A DNA stretch of 64,000 bases from Pyxidicoccus parkwaysis (lineage in GTDB: Bacteria; Myxococcota; Myxococcia; Myxococcales; Myxococcaceae). The stretch lies in contig NZ_CP071090.1 of assembly GCF_017301735.1 (NCBI RefSeq), positions 2,222,001 to 2,286,000 of the forward strand, in the 5' to 3' direction. A program made the position numbers and the translations under genes. How positions within the stretch are numbered: position 1 is the stretch's first letter; the number at the start of each line of letters is the position of its first letter. The notes under the pieces were generated by a model. It saw only the letters and a program-made list of their open reading frames with translations. It had not been told where the DNA came from and made no database searches. This document shows, in pieces, positions 9,669 to 19,511 of the stretch.

Positions 9669-10687
9669 CGGCCGCCGTGCAGCGCCCCTCGGCGGAGCAG
9701 CCCCTGCTGGACGTCCGGGGGCTCACCGCCGAGCTGTCCCTGGAGGGTGGTCCGGTGCGCGCGGTGGACGGCGTGTCCTTCTCCGTCCCCCCGGGCGGCA
9801 CGGTGGGCGTGGTGGGGGAGAGCGGTTGCGGCAAGAGTCTGACGGCCATGTCCGTGCTGGGACTGGCGCCCAATCCGCCGGTGCGCGTGGTCGGCGGCGA
9901 GGTCCTCTTCCAGGGCCGGGATTTGCTCAAGCTGCCCGAGGCGGAGTTGCGCCGCGTGCGCGGCCACCACGCGGCCATGGTCTTCCAGGAGCCGATGACG
10001 TCGCTCAACCCCGTCTTCACCGTGGGGGAGCAGATTGCGGAGGGCGTGCGGCTGCACCTGGGCGCCTCGCGCTCGCAGGCGCGCGAGCGGGCGGTGGAGA
10101 TGCTGCGGCAGGTGGGCATCCCCGCGCCGGGCGAGCGCGTGGACGCGTACCCGCACCAGCTCTCCGGCGGCATGCGGCAGCGGGTGATGATTGCCATGGC
10201 GCTGGCGTGCGACCCGGCGCTGCTCATCGCGGACGAGCCCACCACCGCGCTGGACGTCACCATCCAGGCGCAGATTCTGGACCTGCTCAGGCGGCTCCAG
10301 GGCGAGCGCGGCATGGCGGTGATGCTGATTACGCACGACCTCGGCGTGGTGGCGGAGAGCTGCGACACCGTGGTGGTGATGTACGCGGGCCGCGTGGTGG
10401 AGCGCGCCCCGGTGCGCGAGCTGTTCTCCCGGCCGGCGCATCCGTACACGGCGGGGCTGTTGCGCTCCATTCCGTCGCTCCAGGTCGCGAAGGGGGAGGC
10501 CGCCTCGCGCCGCAGGCTCCAGGCCATTCCCGGCATGGTGCCGTCCTTGCGCAAGCTGCCCTCCGGCTGCGCGTTCCGCGACAGGTGCGACCGCGCTCTC
10601 GACGTATGCGCGAGCGTGGTGCCGCCGCTGGAGCCCAAGCGCGACGGTCAGCTCGCCGCCTGCCACAACCCGGTGCCCGCGCCATGA
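9665..10687 (+). CDS. Opp/Dpp-type ABC transporter ATP-binding protein (OppD-like)
   Basis: A 340-residue nucleotide-binding subunit for oligopeptide or dipeptide import. Visible motifs are Walker A GESGCGKS (about 56-63), the Q-loop in [12 protein letters not shown], signature LSGGMRQRV, Walker [14 protein letters not shown] and the His switch ITHD. The C-terminal extension ends with the Cys-rich segment typical of the OppD/DppD family ([16 protein letters not shown]). The start is a GTG overlapping the previous stop (GTGA). The partner ATPase follows directly, but no permease or solute-binding protein is present. Confidence 0.93.
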   Translation: MTAAVQRPSAEQPLLDVRGLTAELSLEGGPVRAVDGVSFSVPPGGTVGVVGESGCGKSLTAMSVLGLAPNPPVRVVGGEVLFQGRDLLKLPEAELRRVRGHHAAMVFQEPMTSLNPVFTVGEQIAEGVRLHLGASRSQARERAVEMLRQVGIPAPGERVDAYPHQLSGGMRQRVMIAMALACDPALLIADEPTTALDVTIQAQILDLLRRLQGERGMAVMLITHDLGVVAESCDTVVVMYAGRVVERAPVRELFSRPAHPYTAGLLRSIPSLQVAKGEAASRRRLQAIPGMVPSLRKLPSGCAFRDRCDRALDVCASVVPPLEPKRDGQLAACHNPVPAP

Positions 10688-11736
10688 GTACCGAGCCGCT
10701 GCTCCAGGTCCGGGACCTCAAGGTCCACTTCCCCGTGCGCGGGGGGCTCATGGGCCGCGTGCGCGGCGCGGTGAAGGCCGTGGACGGCGTGGGCTTCGAC
10801 GTCGTGCGTGGTGAAACCCTCGGGCTGGTGGGGGAGAGCGGCTGCGGCAAGAGCACGCTGGGGCGCGCGCTGCTGCGGCTGGTGGAGCCCACCGCCGGCT
10901 CCATCCGCTTCGACGGGCAGGAGCTGACGGGCCAGTCCCAGCGCCAGTTGCGTCCGCTGCGCCGCCGCATGCAGCTCGTCTTCCAGGACCCGTATGCCTC
11001 GCTCAACCCGAGGATGACGGTGCGGGAGATTCTCGCGGAGCCCTTCGCCATCCACGGCCTCGCGCGCGAGCGCGGCGAGCGGGAGCGCGAGGTGGCCGCC
11101 CTCGTGGACGCCATGGGCCTGCCACGCGAGGCCCTGGACCGCTACCCCCACGAGTTCTCCGGCGGACAGCGTCAGCGCATCGGGATTGCACGTGCCATTG
11201 CACTGCGTCCGGACCTCGTGGTGGCGGACGAGCCCATCAGCGCGCTGGACGTCTCCATCCAGGCGCAGATCGTCAACCTCCTGGTGGACCTGCAGCGCGA
11301 GCGCGGCCTCACCTACGTCTTCATCGCGCACGACCTCAAAATCGTCGAGTACGTCTCCACCCGCGTAGCCGTCATGTACCTGGGCCGCATCGTCGAGTTG
11401 GCGACCTCGGCCGAGCTCTACCGCCGCCCGCGCCACCCGTACACGCAGGCTCTGCTGTCCTCCGTGCCGGTGCCGGACCCGGGCCACGCACGCACCCGCC
11501 TGCTGGTGCCGGGCGAGCCGCCGTCGCCGCTCAACCCGCCGTCCGGCTGCGCCTTCCACCCGCGCTGCCCGCACGCCATGGAGCGCTGCCGGCGCGAGTC
11601 GCCGCCGCTGTACCCGCTGGGCGGTGGACACTCGGCCGCTTGCTTTCTCGCGGAAGGTGACTCGCGCGAAGTCACTGCCGCCCCCGCCTCCGGAGGTGAT
11701 GCCGGTGTTCTGGCTCAGCCACCATCACCCGGATGA
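10684..11736 (+). CDS. Opp/Dpp-type ABC transporter ATP-binding protein (OppF-like)
   Basis: A 350-residue partner of the upstream ATPase, starting at an ATGA overlap with its stop. It shows Walker [11 protein letters not shown]-loop [14 protein letters not shown], signature [15 protein letters not shown], Walker [13 protein letters not shown] and the switch His in [11 protein letters not shown]. It has the OppF C-terminal region with Cys residues in [15 protein letters not shown], which is linked to an iron-sulfur cluster in some relatives. The final 35 residues overlap, in another frame, the start of the next gene. The transported substrate cannot be read from the ATPase. Confidence 0.93.
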   Translation: MSTEPLLQVRDLKVHFPVRGGLMGRVRGAVKAVDGVGFDVVRGETLGLVGESGCGKSTLGRALLRLVEPTAGSIRFDGQELTGQSQRQLRPLRRRMQLVFQDPYASLNPRMTVREILAEPFAIHGLARERGEREREVAALVDAMGLPREALDRYPHEFSGGQRQRIGIARAIALRPDLVVADEPISALDVSIQAQIVNLLVDLQRERGLTYVFIAHDLKIVEYVSTRVAVMYLGRIVELATSAELYRRPRHPYTQALLSSVPVPDPGHARTRLLVPGEPPSPLNPPSGCAFHPRCPHAMERCRRESPPLYPLGGGHSAACFLAEGDSREVTAAPASGGDAGVLAQPPSPG

Positions 11737-12112
11737 ATACAACCGGACCTATGCGGTGGGGGGCGTGCGCGTCTGCGCGCGCTGCCTGGGCACCTATCCG
11801 GTGATGTTCCTCTCCATGGTGGGCCTCTTCGCCCTGCGCGCGCCGCGCGAGTGGCACTGGGACATCCCGGTGGTGCTGGCCCTCACGCTGCCCGCCCTGG
11901 TGGATTGGGCGGTGGGGCGCTTTCGCCCTGCGTCCGGCTCCAACGCCGTCCGGACGCTCACCGGCGTGCTGTTGGGGCTGGCGCTCGGACGCTCGCTCCA
12001 GGTGCATGTCCAGCGGCCTCTACCCGCGGTGTTGCTGGCCCAGGCCGCCCTCGTGACAGCAGTGGCGGTCCCTGTCATTCTCGCCACTTACCGGAGGCCA
12101 CGCCCGGGATAG
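11699..12112 (+). CDS. small DUF2085-like membrane protein
   Basis: A 137-residue membrane protein with about three hydrophobic segments (roughly 37-52, 60-75, 108-125). Its N-terminus has [11 protein letters not shown] and [10 protein letters not shown], matching the His/Cys-containing motif of DUF2085 proteins, possibly a metal site. The start overlaps the oppF-like gene by 38 bases. GGAGG lies only two bases before the ATG at 11699, so the adjacent GTG (11696) or GTG at 11624 are possible starts. Function unknown. Confidence 0.65.
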   Translation: MPVFWLSHHHPDEYNRTYAVGGVRVCARCLGTYPVMFLSMVGLFALRAPREWHWDIPVVLALTLPALVDWAVGRFRPASGSNAVRTLTGVLLGLALGRSLQVHVQRPLPAVLLAQAALVTAVAVPVILATYRRPRPG

Positions 12113-12193
12113 ACCTTTCGCGGCCCGCGCCCGTTAAGTCGGCACGGGTTGAGGAGGGGTCGGGGTGTCGGGTGCTCCAGGAGAGATGGGGGA

Positions 12194-12826
12194 GTGTTGG
12201 GACCGGAGACCTCAGACGAGCGGCTGATGCTCGCCTTCCAGGCGGGGGACGCGCGCGCGTTCGAGACGTTGGTGCGCAAGCACCGGACGCCGGTGTTCAA
12301 CTTCATCCTCCGATTCGTCGGGCATCGGGCACGGGCGGAGGACGTGCTGCAAGAGACGTGGCTGAAGGTGGTACGGAGCGCCGGCGAGTACACGCCCAAG
12401 GCGAAGTTCACGACCTGGCTCTATACGATTGCGAGGAACCTCTGCGTGGACAGCGCGCGCAAAGAGAGCTACCGCCAGGCGTCGTCCCTGGAAGCCCCCG
12501 CGACGGGGACGGACGGAGACGAAGGACGTCCGCTGGGCGAAGGTCTACCGGACACGGGCGCCAGCCCCGAGCGCGGCGCCTACAACGCCCGCCTGCGCCC
12601 CCTGTTGGAGCGCGCCCTGGCATCCCTCCCGGAGGAGCAGCGAGAAGTGTTCATCCTTCGTGAGTACAGCGGCATTCCCTTCAAGGACATCGCCGAGGTG
12701 ACGGGCGTGTCCGAGAACACCGTGAAGAGCCGGATGCGCTACGCGCTCGACGGGTTGCGACGACGCCTGGCGGAGATGGGCGTGGACGGCGACCTCGCCG
12801 AGGACGGAAGGACGGTGACGGGATGA
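12194..12826 (+). CDS. ECF-type RNA polymerase sigma factor
   Basis: A 210-residue RpoE-like sigma factor. Region 2 contains HRARAEDVLQETWLKVVR and FTTWLYTIARNLCVD; region 4 contains LPEEQREVFILREYSG and the helix-turn-helix IAEVTGVSENTVKSRM. A longer, poorly conserved linker joins them. Its stop overlaps the anti-sigma start in ATGA, so the two are made together and the sigma factor is presumably held inactive until a signal. Starts are uncertain: GTG at 12194 is chosen for the AGGAGAG ahead of it; TTG at 12197 or 12149 are alternatives. Its target promoters are unknown; the Tad-like cluster just downstream is an obvious candidate. Confidence 0.88.
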   Translation: MLGPETSDERLMLAFQAGDARAFETLVRKHRTPVFNFILRFVGHRARAEDVLQETWLKVVRSAGEYTPKAKFTTWLYTIARNLCVDSARKESYRQASSLEAPATGTDGDEGRPLGEGLPDTGASPERGAYNARLRPLLERALASLPEEQREVFILREYSGIPFKDIAEVTGVSENTVKSRMRYALDGLRRRLAEMGVDGDLAEDGRTVTG

Positions 12827-14334
12827 ATCCGCAGAATGCCCACGCGCACGAGGACCGGCTCCTCGACTTCGCCTATGGCGAGCTGCCCGTTCCCGAGGCC
12901 CGGGCCATGGAGGCGCACCTGTCCGGCTGCGCCCGCTGCACCCAGGCCCTCGATGACATCCGTGGCGTGCGCGCCACCATGTCCCATCTCTCCGCGGAGG
13001 AGCCCGCGCCGGACGCGGGGCTCGAGTCACTGCTGGCGTACGCGCAGCAGGCCGCGCGCCGCGCCGCCGCCGGTCCCGAGCCCAAGCCGTCGCGCTGGCG
13101 CCGCTGGCTGCTGCCGGTGGTGGGCCTGGCCTCGGTAGCCACCTTCGGCATCCTCGCCATCCAGGCGAGGGACCCCGCCCTCACGCAGCTCGACGTGGGC
13201 AAGATGGCGAGGGCCGAGTCCGCGTCGAAGGCCGCGCCAGCCGCGGTCGCACCAGAGCCCCTGGCCGACAACGCCGCGCCGGCTCCCGTGGTCGCGAACG
13301 CCGCGCCGGCTCCCGCCGCGCAGGCCGCTCCCGCCGAGACAGAGGCCGTCTTGGACAAGGTCGACAAGGCCGCCGCGAAGGAAGTGGACCGCGCGGATGA
13401 CTGGGCGAGCGCGGGCAGCGGCGGCGCGCTCGACGCCCGCATCGTCCGCAAGGACGAGATGCAGATGAAGCGCGAGCGCGCCAAGGCATCCTACGAGAAG
13501 CCGCGCGCCTCGAGCGCGCAGCCGCTGCCGTCGAAGGTGGCGCCGTCGAAGTTCGCCCCGGAAGCGAAGGCCGCGCTGGAGGAGAAGACCGCCCCGGACG
13601 AGGAGCGTCCGGCCGAGCTGGTGGCTCGCGATGCGCTGAGCGGGGCCGATGCCCTGAAGCAGGACGGGCTCCGGATTGGAGGCGCGGCGCGGGGCAAGGG
13701 CGCCGTCACCGGCTCCACCACATCCGTCAACGACGATGCCACGTACGGCGAAGGTGTCGCGGCGGAGGAAGCGCAGGACTTCGACACCGCGCTCGCGCAG
13801 ACGAAGCCCACCGCGTCCGCGGCGCCCGCGCCCACCACCGCCGCTGCTCCTCCGCCCCCGCCCGTGATGGCTCCCGCGTCTCCGCCCGCGGGCGGCGCGG
13901 CGGTGGTCACCGGTGCCGTCGCGCGAGCGGAGCCTGTTGCCGAGCGCCGTGCACCCGCCCAGGAGCAGGCGCCCGCGAAGAAGGCGAAGCGGGCCGAGAA
14001 CGAGCTCGCGTCCGCCGGTCCGAAGGACGAGGCCCCGCCGTCCGTGAAGGAACTTTCACGGCGGGCGCAGGAGGCCTACAGTGCCGGTGAGCGCGCGCAA
14101 GAGGCCGCGCTGTTGCGCTCGGCGCTGGCCACCGGTGTCTCCGGAGCGGAGCGGCTCGACCTCCTCAACCGCCTCTGCGGCGCGGAGCTCGCGCTGAATC
14201 GTCCGGGCAGCGGCTGCAAGAAGCTCATGGACGAGGACCCGAACTCCAGCATCGCCCAGGTCGCTCGCCGCCGGCTCCAGAGCGGTGCTTCGGGCGTGCA
14301 AGCCGCCCCGAAATCCGCTGATCCCTCGAAATGA
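12823..14334 (+). CDS. zinc-finger anti-sigma factor with long periplasmic region
   Basis: A 503-residue membrane protein. The cytoplasmic N-terminus carries the ZAS motif HLSGCARC (His32, Cys36, Cys39) that binds ECF sigma factors. One membrane helix follows at about 95-114. The remaining 390 residues would be periplasmic: an Ala/Pro-rich, probably disordered stretch to about 405, then a helical segment with SRRAQEAYSAGERAQEAALLRSAL that resembles a tetratricopeptide pair. The large low-complexity sensor region is unusual for this family. It is cotranscribed with the sigma gene through a 4-base overlap. Confidence 0.85.
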   Translation: MNPQNAHAHEDRLLDFAYGELPVPEARAMEAHLSGCARCTQALDDIRGVRATMSHLSAEEPAPDAGLESLLAYAQQAARRAAAGPEPKPSRWRRWLLPVVGLASVATFGILAIQARDPALTQLDVGKMARAESASKAAPAAVAPEPLADNAAPAPVVANAAPAPAAQAAPAETEAVLDKVDKAAAKEVDRADDWASAGSGGALDARIVRKDEMQMKRERAKASYEKPRASSAQPLPSKVAPSKFAPEAKAALEEKTAPDEERPAELVARDALSGADALKQDGLRIGGAARGKGAVTGSTTSVNDDATYGEGVAAEEAQDFDTALAQTKPTASAAPAPTTAAAPPPPPVMAPASPPAGGAAVVTGAVARAEPVAERRAPAQEQAPAKKAKRAENELASAGPKDEAPPSVKELSRRAQEAYSAGERAQEAALLRSALATGVSGAERLDLLNRLCGAELALNRPGSGCKKLMDEDPNSSIAQVARRRLQSGASGVQAAPKSADPSK

Positions 14335-14436
14335 GGGTCTGCTGATTCTGAGCAAATGAAAACGGGCTCTGAAGCACGGCTCCGGGTGTCCATTTGACGG
14401 ATGTAAGCCGGCACTGTCCCGCCGGATAATGACGCT

Positions 14437-15441
14437 ATGGGACAAGAAGCACAGGGTGGGCGTACGCGGGGGGCGTCGCGCGCGCAGTCAGGCCAGGCGG
14501 CGGTCGAAGCGGCGATGATCATGCCGCTGTCCGTCTTCATGGCGCTGGGAATCATCCAGCTCACGATGATGCAGCACGCGAAGCTGATGACGGAGTACGC
14601 CGCGTACCAGGCGGCGCGGGCCGGCATCGTGTGGAACGGCAACAACGAGCGCATGCACGACGCGGCCATCGTCGCGCTCCTGCCCACCATGGGCGCCACC
14701 AACGACATCGGCAACCTGGCGAAGACGTTCGCGCTGCACACCGCGTATGACCACGCGATGCGCGCGCTGAACTTCGGCGGCGGCCGCGTGCCTCGCACCG
14801 TCAACGGGTCCAACCTCTTCGGGATGATCCGGGTGGACACCATCAGCCCGGCGTACTTCACCCCCATCGACACGCTGTGGAAGCTGCGCTCCGGCTACAA
14901 CTGGAAGGAGCTGGACTTCGACGGCGCGGACAGCTTCCCGGAGGTTCCGTCGCTGGAGAACAACATCCGCAAGTTCTTCAACCTGCCGGAGCCGGACGAC
15001 ACGGAGCTCGTCTACCGGAAGTCCACGCGGCTCACCATCCGCCTGCGCTACTGGTACCAGCTGCGCGTGCCCTTCGCGAACTGGATCATCTTCTACTCGT
15101 GGTTCGCCTCCAACGCGGGCGTCGCGCTCAAGGGCGCCATCGACCGGCCCGTCTTCACGCTGGGCGCGGGCCGCAACGTCAACATGATGTCCGACGGCAA
15201 CATCAATGGCCTGGAGGCCATGGCGGCCCGCGGCGCCCGGGAGCACGAGCGCGGCTACAACACGCTCTACCCGCTGGAGCTGGAGGTGCTGTGGCGGCTC
15301 GCCAACGGCAGCATCCCGCTCATCTCGGACGTGGTGGGCAAGCGCTACTTCATCCCGCTGTCGGCCACGTACACCATGCGCATGCAGTCCAACTTCCACC
15401 GGAAGTGGATCATGCACCTCAATCCCGAATGGGGCCTGTAA
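14437..15441 (+). CDS. large TadE-like pseudopilin of the Tad-like cluster
   Basis: A 334-residue protein with a positively charged leader, then QSGQAAVEAAMIMPLSVFMA: a Gly-Gln cleavage context with Glu at +5 and a membrane helix (about 20-43), the layout of class III type IV prepilins and TadE. The remaining 290 residues are predicted outside the membrane; at this size it is far larger than an ordinary TadE. It heads a run of closely spaced genes for a type IVc filament. GATAAT lies only six bases before the ATG, so transcription could start almost at the start codon. The role of the exposed domain is unknown. Confidence 0.82.
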   Translation: MGQEAQGGRTRGASRAQSGQAAVEAAMIMPLSVFMALGIIQLTMMQHAKLMTEYAAYQAARAGIVWNGNNERMHDAAIVALLPTMGATNDIGNLAKTFALHTAYDHAMRALNFGGGRVPRTVNGSNLFGMIRVDTISPAYFTPIDTLWKLRSGYNWKELDFDGADSFPEVPSLENNIRKFFNLPEPDDTELVYRKSTRLTIRLRYWYQLRVPFANWIIFYSWFASNAGVALKGAIDRPVFTLGAGRNVNMMSDGNINGLEAMAARGAREHERGYNTLYPLELEVLWRLANGSIPLISDVVGKRYFIPLSATYTMRMQSNFHRKWIMHLNPEWGL

Positions 15442-15464
15442 GAGGACAAGAGGACACCGCTTTC

Positions 15465-17552
15465 ATGTTCACCCGGACCCTCCGACAGAGTTTCCGCCGC
15501 CAGGAAGGCCAGGCGCTGGTGCTGGCCGCGCTGATGGTGCTGGTCATGTCCATCGCGGTGCTGACCACCGTCAACATCGGCCACACCGTCCATGAGCGCA
15601 TCCGCCTGCAGAACACCGCGGACGCGGCCTCGTACTCCATGGCCGCCATGGAGGCGCGCGCGTTCAACTTCTACGCGTACGCCAACCGCACGCAGGTGTC
15701 GCACTACGTGTCGGCCATGATGTGGCAGTCGCTGCTGTCGCTCATCTACTCCGCCGAGGGCTTCTTCACGGACCTGTACGGGTTCATGAAGACGCTCAAC
15801 CCGTGCGCGGGCACCCCGAGCGGCGTCTTCTGGAAGATTGCGTGTCCCATCCTGGAGAACGTCATCCCGTACGTGAGCCAGATATTGAAGGCCATCGGCA
15901 AGGTGATGACCGCGTACCGGAACTTCTTCCTCAGACCCTTCCAGCAATTACTGCGGAGCTTGAATCCGGACCTGCCCGTGGGCCGCTACGTCATCCCCGC
16001 GCACCGGGTGCTCAACGGAGTGATGTACTTCGCCTCCCAGGCCGTCATGGTGTCCGCGTCCACGCACGTGACGCAGACGACGCAGGCGGTGCTGGACGCG
16101 AACGACTCGAACATCAGCTCACTGGCCAGCCAGCTCGCGACGGGGCTCTACAGCGAGTGTCTCTTCAGTCAGGCCCACAACCAATACGCGGGCGGCAAGC
16201 CCTTGGACCCGCGCACGTGGAAGAACCCCTTCGGCGCGCTGGACGTGACGAAGAAGGCGGCCAATGACCCCATCGCCCGCGCCAAGCGCGCCATGGGCGG
16301 CATCACCAACGCCACGCGCTACGGCTGCGACGCGGAGGGCGGCGCGTGCCCGGAGGGCTTCGTCACCAACCGGCGCATGGGCAACCTGCTGCCGATACCG
16401 GACTCGCTCGGCTTCCTGCGCGACATCCTCAGCGACGGCGTGGACATCCCCGGCTTCAGCTTCGGGAAGATTGGCCAGACGCGCATGCTGTCCACCGGCT
16501 TCCCCAACGTCCGCGCCCTGAAGCTGGGCGGCGGCCCCGGCCAGGAGGCCCGCAGCTACATCCGCGACTGGAACGACAGCCTCAACCCGTGGGGCATGAC
16601 GGCCCAGGGTGACAACATCGGCTCGGATGACCCGTACTGGCTGAAGTTCGGCCCCGCCGAAATCGACGTCAAGGTGGGCAAGGCGGACAACCCGGTGTCG
16701 TGCACCAACACCGACGACTACTGGAAGTGCTTCGGTGAGAACCGCAAGGACAAGGGCGTGCCCAGCCGTGACTCGTCCAAGCTGCCCTACAAGCACATGA
16801 TGAAGACGAGCATCTGGGCGCTCAACGACACCGACAGCGGCTCCACCAAGGGTGGCCTCCACTGGCGCGTGAACTACCCGAACAACACCGAGCGCTGGGT
16901 GGGCCACATCGCGCCGCGCGGCTCCGAGCGCAACTACGGCATCCACGAGGAGAACTTCTGCGTCCTCGAGCTCGCCTTCAAGTGCTGGGCCAAGACGAGC
17001 GTCTTCACCGCCAACATCCGCCCCGTGCAGGACCGCAACCACGCGTGGGGCGGCCTCACGCCCTTCATGCACTTCGAGCCCGGCCAGTTCGGCGACACGT
17101 GCAGCCCCACCGCCAACGCGGACATGCTCAACCCGGCGAAGCGCCAGCAGGACTTCAACCAGCCGAGCACCTGGGTGGCGCTGAACAAGACGCCGGAGCA
17201 GATCGTCAACAAGGACAACAAGGACAAGGCCGGCACCAACGCCCCCGCGCTGCTCAATGACAAGGGCAAGCTGAAGTTCAGCTTCACCGGCGACACGGAC
17301 GGGCTGGAGATGATGAACAACCGGAAGAAGTTCCTCGGCCTCGTCGAGGGACTCAACGTCGTCTCGCGCGGTCAGTCGTACTACCACCGGCCAGGCAACT
17401 GGGCGGAGCAGCCCAACTTCTTCAACCCCTACTGGCGCCCGCGCCTCGCGTCGGTGTACCAGGGCCGCAGCCAGCTCCCGAAGATTGGGACGATGCTGGA
17501 CTCGCTGCCGGGCCAGCTCGGCGGGCTCGCGCCGAAGATCATGACCCACTGA
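15465..17552 (+). CDS. large TadG-like protein of the Tad-like cluster
   Basis: A 695-residue protein beginning with a basic leader and EGQALVLAALMVLVMSIAVL, a TadG-type N-terminal helix, then ERIRLQNTADAASYSMAAM, the segment characteristic of the TadE/TadG/Flp assembly family. The prepilin-like cleavage context (Gly-Gln) is present, but position +5 is Leu, not Glu. The exposed region has several Cys residues (for example CAGTPSG, CPILENV, YGCDAEGGACPEG) that may form disulfides. Start at ATG 15465 is preceded by AGAGGAC. I see no von Willebrand A motif of the kind found in some TadG proteins. Confidence 0.82.
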   Translation: MFTRTLRQSFRRQEGQALVLAALMVLVMSIAVLTTVNIGHTVHERIRLQNTADAASYSMAAMEARAFNFYAYANRTQVSHYVSAMMWQSLLSLIYSAEGFFTDLYGFMKTLNPCAGTPSGVFWKIACPILENVIPYVSQILKAIGKVMTAYRNFFLRPFQQLLRSLNPDLPVGRYVIPAHRVLNGVMYFASQAVMVSASTHVTQTTQAVLDANDSNISSLASQLATGLYSECLFSQAHNQYAGGKPLDPRTWKNPFGALDVTKKAANDPIARAKRAMGGITNATRYGCDAEGGACPEGFVTNRRMGNLLPIPDSLGFLRDILSDGVDIPGFSFGKIGQTRMLSTGFPNVRALKLGGGPGQEARSYIRDWNDSLNPWGMTAQGDNIGSDDPYWLKFGPAEIDVKVGKADNPVSCTNTDDYWKCFGENRKDKGVPSRDSSKLPYKHMMKTSIWALNDTDSGSTKGGLHWRVNYPNNTERWVGHIAPRGSERNYGIHEENFCVLELAFKCWAKTSVFTANIRPVQDRNHAWGGLTPFMHFEPGQFGDTCSPTANADMLNPAKRQQDFNQPSTWVALNKTPEQIVNKDNKDKAGTNAPALLNDKGKLKFSFTGDTDGLEMMNNRKKFLGLVEGLNVVSRGQSYYHRPGNWAEQPNFFNPYWRPRLASVYQGRSQLPKIGTMLDSLPGQLGGLAPKIMTH

Positions 17553-17560
17553 GGAACGCC

Positions 17561-18742
17561 ATGCGTGCCCGTCACCTTCGAAGACATCCCCGAGGGGCCG
17601 CCACGGTCGAGTTCGCGCTCTCCGTGCCCGTCCTCGTGATGATTCTGATGTTCAGCATGTACCTGACGGAGCTGGTGCGCGCGAAGCTGAAGCTCCAGGA
17701 GGCGGCGCGCTACGCCGTCTGGGAGATGACCAGCTACGCGCTCTCCGACTTCGCCAAGGGCGACAACGACGCCGCCTTCGAGGACGCGCGCAAGGAAGCC
17801 CAAGAGGAGTGGGTGGACCGATACAAGGATCTGGACTCGGTGGAGCCCAACGGTCGCTCGGAGAACCTCATCGCGCGCTACCAGAACGTGCAGGGGAAGA
17901 TCACCAACAAGGAGATCGAGTTCCTCGAGTCCGGCATGCTGGGCAACCCGAGCACCGGCGAGGGCGGCGGCCTGGCGGGCGCCATCCTCAGCCCCATCAG
18001 CAACGGCGCGGGCTGGATGCTCGGCCAGTGGGGGTTCAACAACAAGGGCTGGGTCGAGTCCGAGGTGGAGATGGACTTCGACAACGTCATCCTCCCCAAG
18101 AAGTACCTCCAGGCGGAGGACCGCGGCTTCTCCAAGGTGGACACGTACGGCGGCCGCAGCATCGCCAACCTGCACATGAAGTCGAAGTTCTCCATGTATG
18201 CCAATGGCTGGAACATGCCGGACGGCGGTGACGCCATCGTCCGCTCGCGGCGCGCCGGCCAGCACACGGGCGGTGATTTGAACAAGCCGCACGGCCTCTA
18301 CAAGCAGGTCAACCGCATGGTGTTCCTGGGGTTCGGCAACGCGCTGGACAGCCTGGGCATCGGCAGCGTCCTGGACAAGGTGGCGCTGGTGCTGCCCAAC
18401 TTCCTGGGCACCTTCGTCGTCTCCCGCAACTACAGCCTCAAGTCGCAGCGCGCGGACTGCAACGGCCTCGTCGGCTACGAGGACCAGCCCACTGGCGGCC
18501 TGCACGTCATGCACAAGAAGAAGTTCGAGCTGCTGGACCACGAGCGCCCGGACTGCTTCGACACCGCGCCCTTCCGCGACGAGATGACGTACGGCAACAG
18601 CAACTACATCAAGGTCTACAAGGCGCGCGGTGAGTACTACATGGGCTGCAAGCGCCCCATGGCCGATGACCCGTCGGACCCGGACCCCCAGGTCGAAGCC
18701 ACCGAGGCGGATGAGCAGGATGACAAGGTTCCCTGTGAGTAG
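17561..18742 (+). CDS. second large TadE-like pseudopilin
   Basis: A 393-residue protein with leader MRARHLRRHPRG, then AATVEFALSVPVLVMILMFS: a Gly cleavage position with Glu at +5 and Phe at +6, followed by a membrane helix (about 16-36) and the KLKLQEAARYAVWEM stretch typical of TadE. About 350 residues would be exposed. It follows the TadG-like gene by eight bases with GAGGA as ribosome-binding site, and its end overlaps the next gene by 23 bases. It probably forms part of a filament tip or priming complex, by analogy with TadE/F. Confidence 0.82.
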   Translation: MRARHLRRHPRGAATVEFALSVPVLVMILMFSMYLTELVRAKLKLQEAARYAVWEMTSYALSDFAKGDNDAAFEDARKEAQEEWVDRYKDLDSVEPNGRSENLIARYQNVQGKITNKEIEFLESGMLGNPSTGEGGGLAGAILSPISNGAGWMLGQWGFNNKGWVESEVEMDFDNVILPKKYLQAEDRGFSKVDTYGGRSIANLHMKSKFSMYANGWNMPDGGDAIVRSRRAGQHTGGDLNKPHGLYKQVNRMVFLGFGNALDSLGIGSVLDKVALVLPNFLGTFVVSRNYSLKSQRADCNGLVGYEDQPTGGLHVMHKKKFELLDHERPDCFDTAPFRDEMTYGNSNYIKVYKARGEYYMGCKRPMADDPSDPDPQVEATEADEQDDKVPCE

Positions 18743-19511
18743 GGTGGGGGCCCGGCTAGCGCTGGTGTGCGCGCTGCTGGCCGTGCTGCCCGCCGCCGCG
18801 GAGCAGGAGCTGCCCGTGTACCCGGGCACGCTGCACACGCGCATCGGCAATGACCTGGTCATCGGCGGGGAGTACTACCGGCTGGCGTACTTCACCACGC
18901 CGGACCCGATGAAGAAGGTGGCCGCGTACTTCGCGAAGAAGTGGCAGGACGAGGGCTACCCCACGGTGGTGGAGGGAGACCTCGAGGAGGAGGGCGTGGT
19001 GTCCGCCCTCTTCACGCGCCAGGGCCTGCAGCGCGGCGTCGTGCTGCGCAGGCACCTGGGCAAGACGCTGGGCTTCACCGTGCTGCGCGACTTGTGGGTG
19101 CGCCCGCCGAAGAAGCCGGCGCCGGGGCTGGTGAAGCTGGAGGGCTCGCTCTACAGCCAGGACGTGTCCACGCGGGATGACCCGGGTGGCTCGCAGAGCC
19201 GCACCTCGCTGGTGTCCGGCGGGCTGACGGAGGTGCAGCAGAAGGTGTCGGCGGAGATGGAGCGCCGCGGCTACGAGCCGGTGCGCCAGTCCGCGCTCGA
19301 TATCGGCGGGGCCACGCGGGTGACGCTGGAGCACGCGCGCAAGGGCGAGCAGGTGGTGACGACGCTGTCCGCGGTGGACGAGGGCGTGACGGCGGTGATG
19401 CAGCTGTGGGTGGGCTCGGACCGGCCGGACGGCGTGCCCAACGACGAGGCCGTGCGCGAGAGCCGCGAGGCGTACGAGAAGGCGAAGAAGAAGGGGGAGG
19501 GTGGGAAGTGA
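18720..19511 (+). CDS. secreted protein of unknown function in the Tad-like cluster
   Basis: A 263-residue protein I do not recognise. It has a signal peptide (LALVCALLAVLPAAAEQE, cleavage near residue 27), then a mixed alpha/beta body with PVYPGTLHTRIGNDLVIGG, a segment with FTTPDPMKKVAAYFAKKW and basic stretches. The C-terminus is rich in Lys/Glu/Gly. The start is ATG at 18720 inside the previous gene; a longer frame upstream lacks coding character. Its stop overlaps the GTG of the next gene. Position between pilin-like genes suggests a periplasmic or outer-membrane accessory of the machine. Confidence 0.72.
   Translation: MTRFPVSRVGARLALVCALLAVLPAAAEQELPVYPGTLHTRIGNDLVIGGEYYRLAYFTTPDPMKKVAAYFAKKWQDEGYPTVVEGDLEEEGVVSALFTRQGLQRGVVLRRHLGKTLGFTVLRDLWVRPPKKPAPGLVKLEGSLYSQDVSTRDDPGGSQSRTSLVSGGLTEVQQKVSAEMERRGYEPVRQSALDIGGATRVTLEHARKGEQVVTTLSAVDEGVTAVMQLWVGSDRPDGVPNDEAVRESREAYEKAKKKGEGGK

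Noticed and set aside
8852..10666. A 604-codon minus-strand open frame opposite the MshEN and OppD-like genes.
   Set aside because: Low-complexity Ser/Gly composition mirrors plus-strand Pro codons; the plus-strand genes are well supported.
14877..15464. An upstream in-frame extension of the TadG-like gene.
   Set aside because: This part overlaps the TadE-like gene and reads as a shadow; a good ribosome-binding site and the TadG helix begin at 15465.
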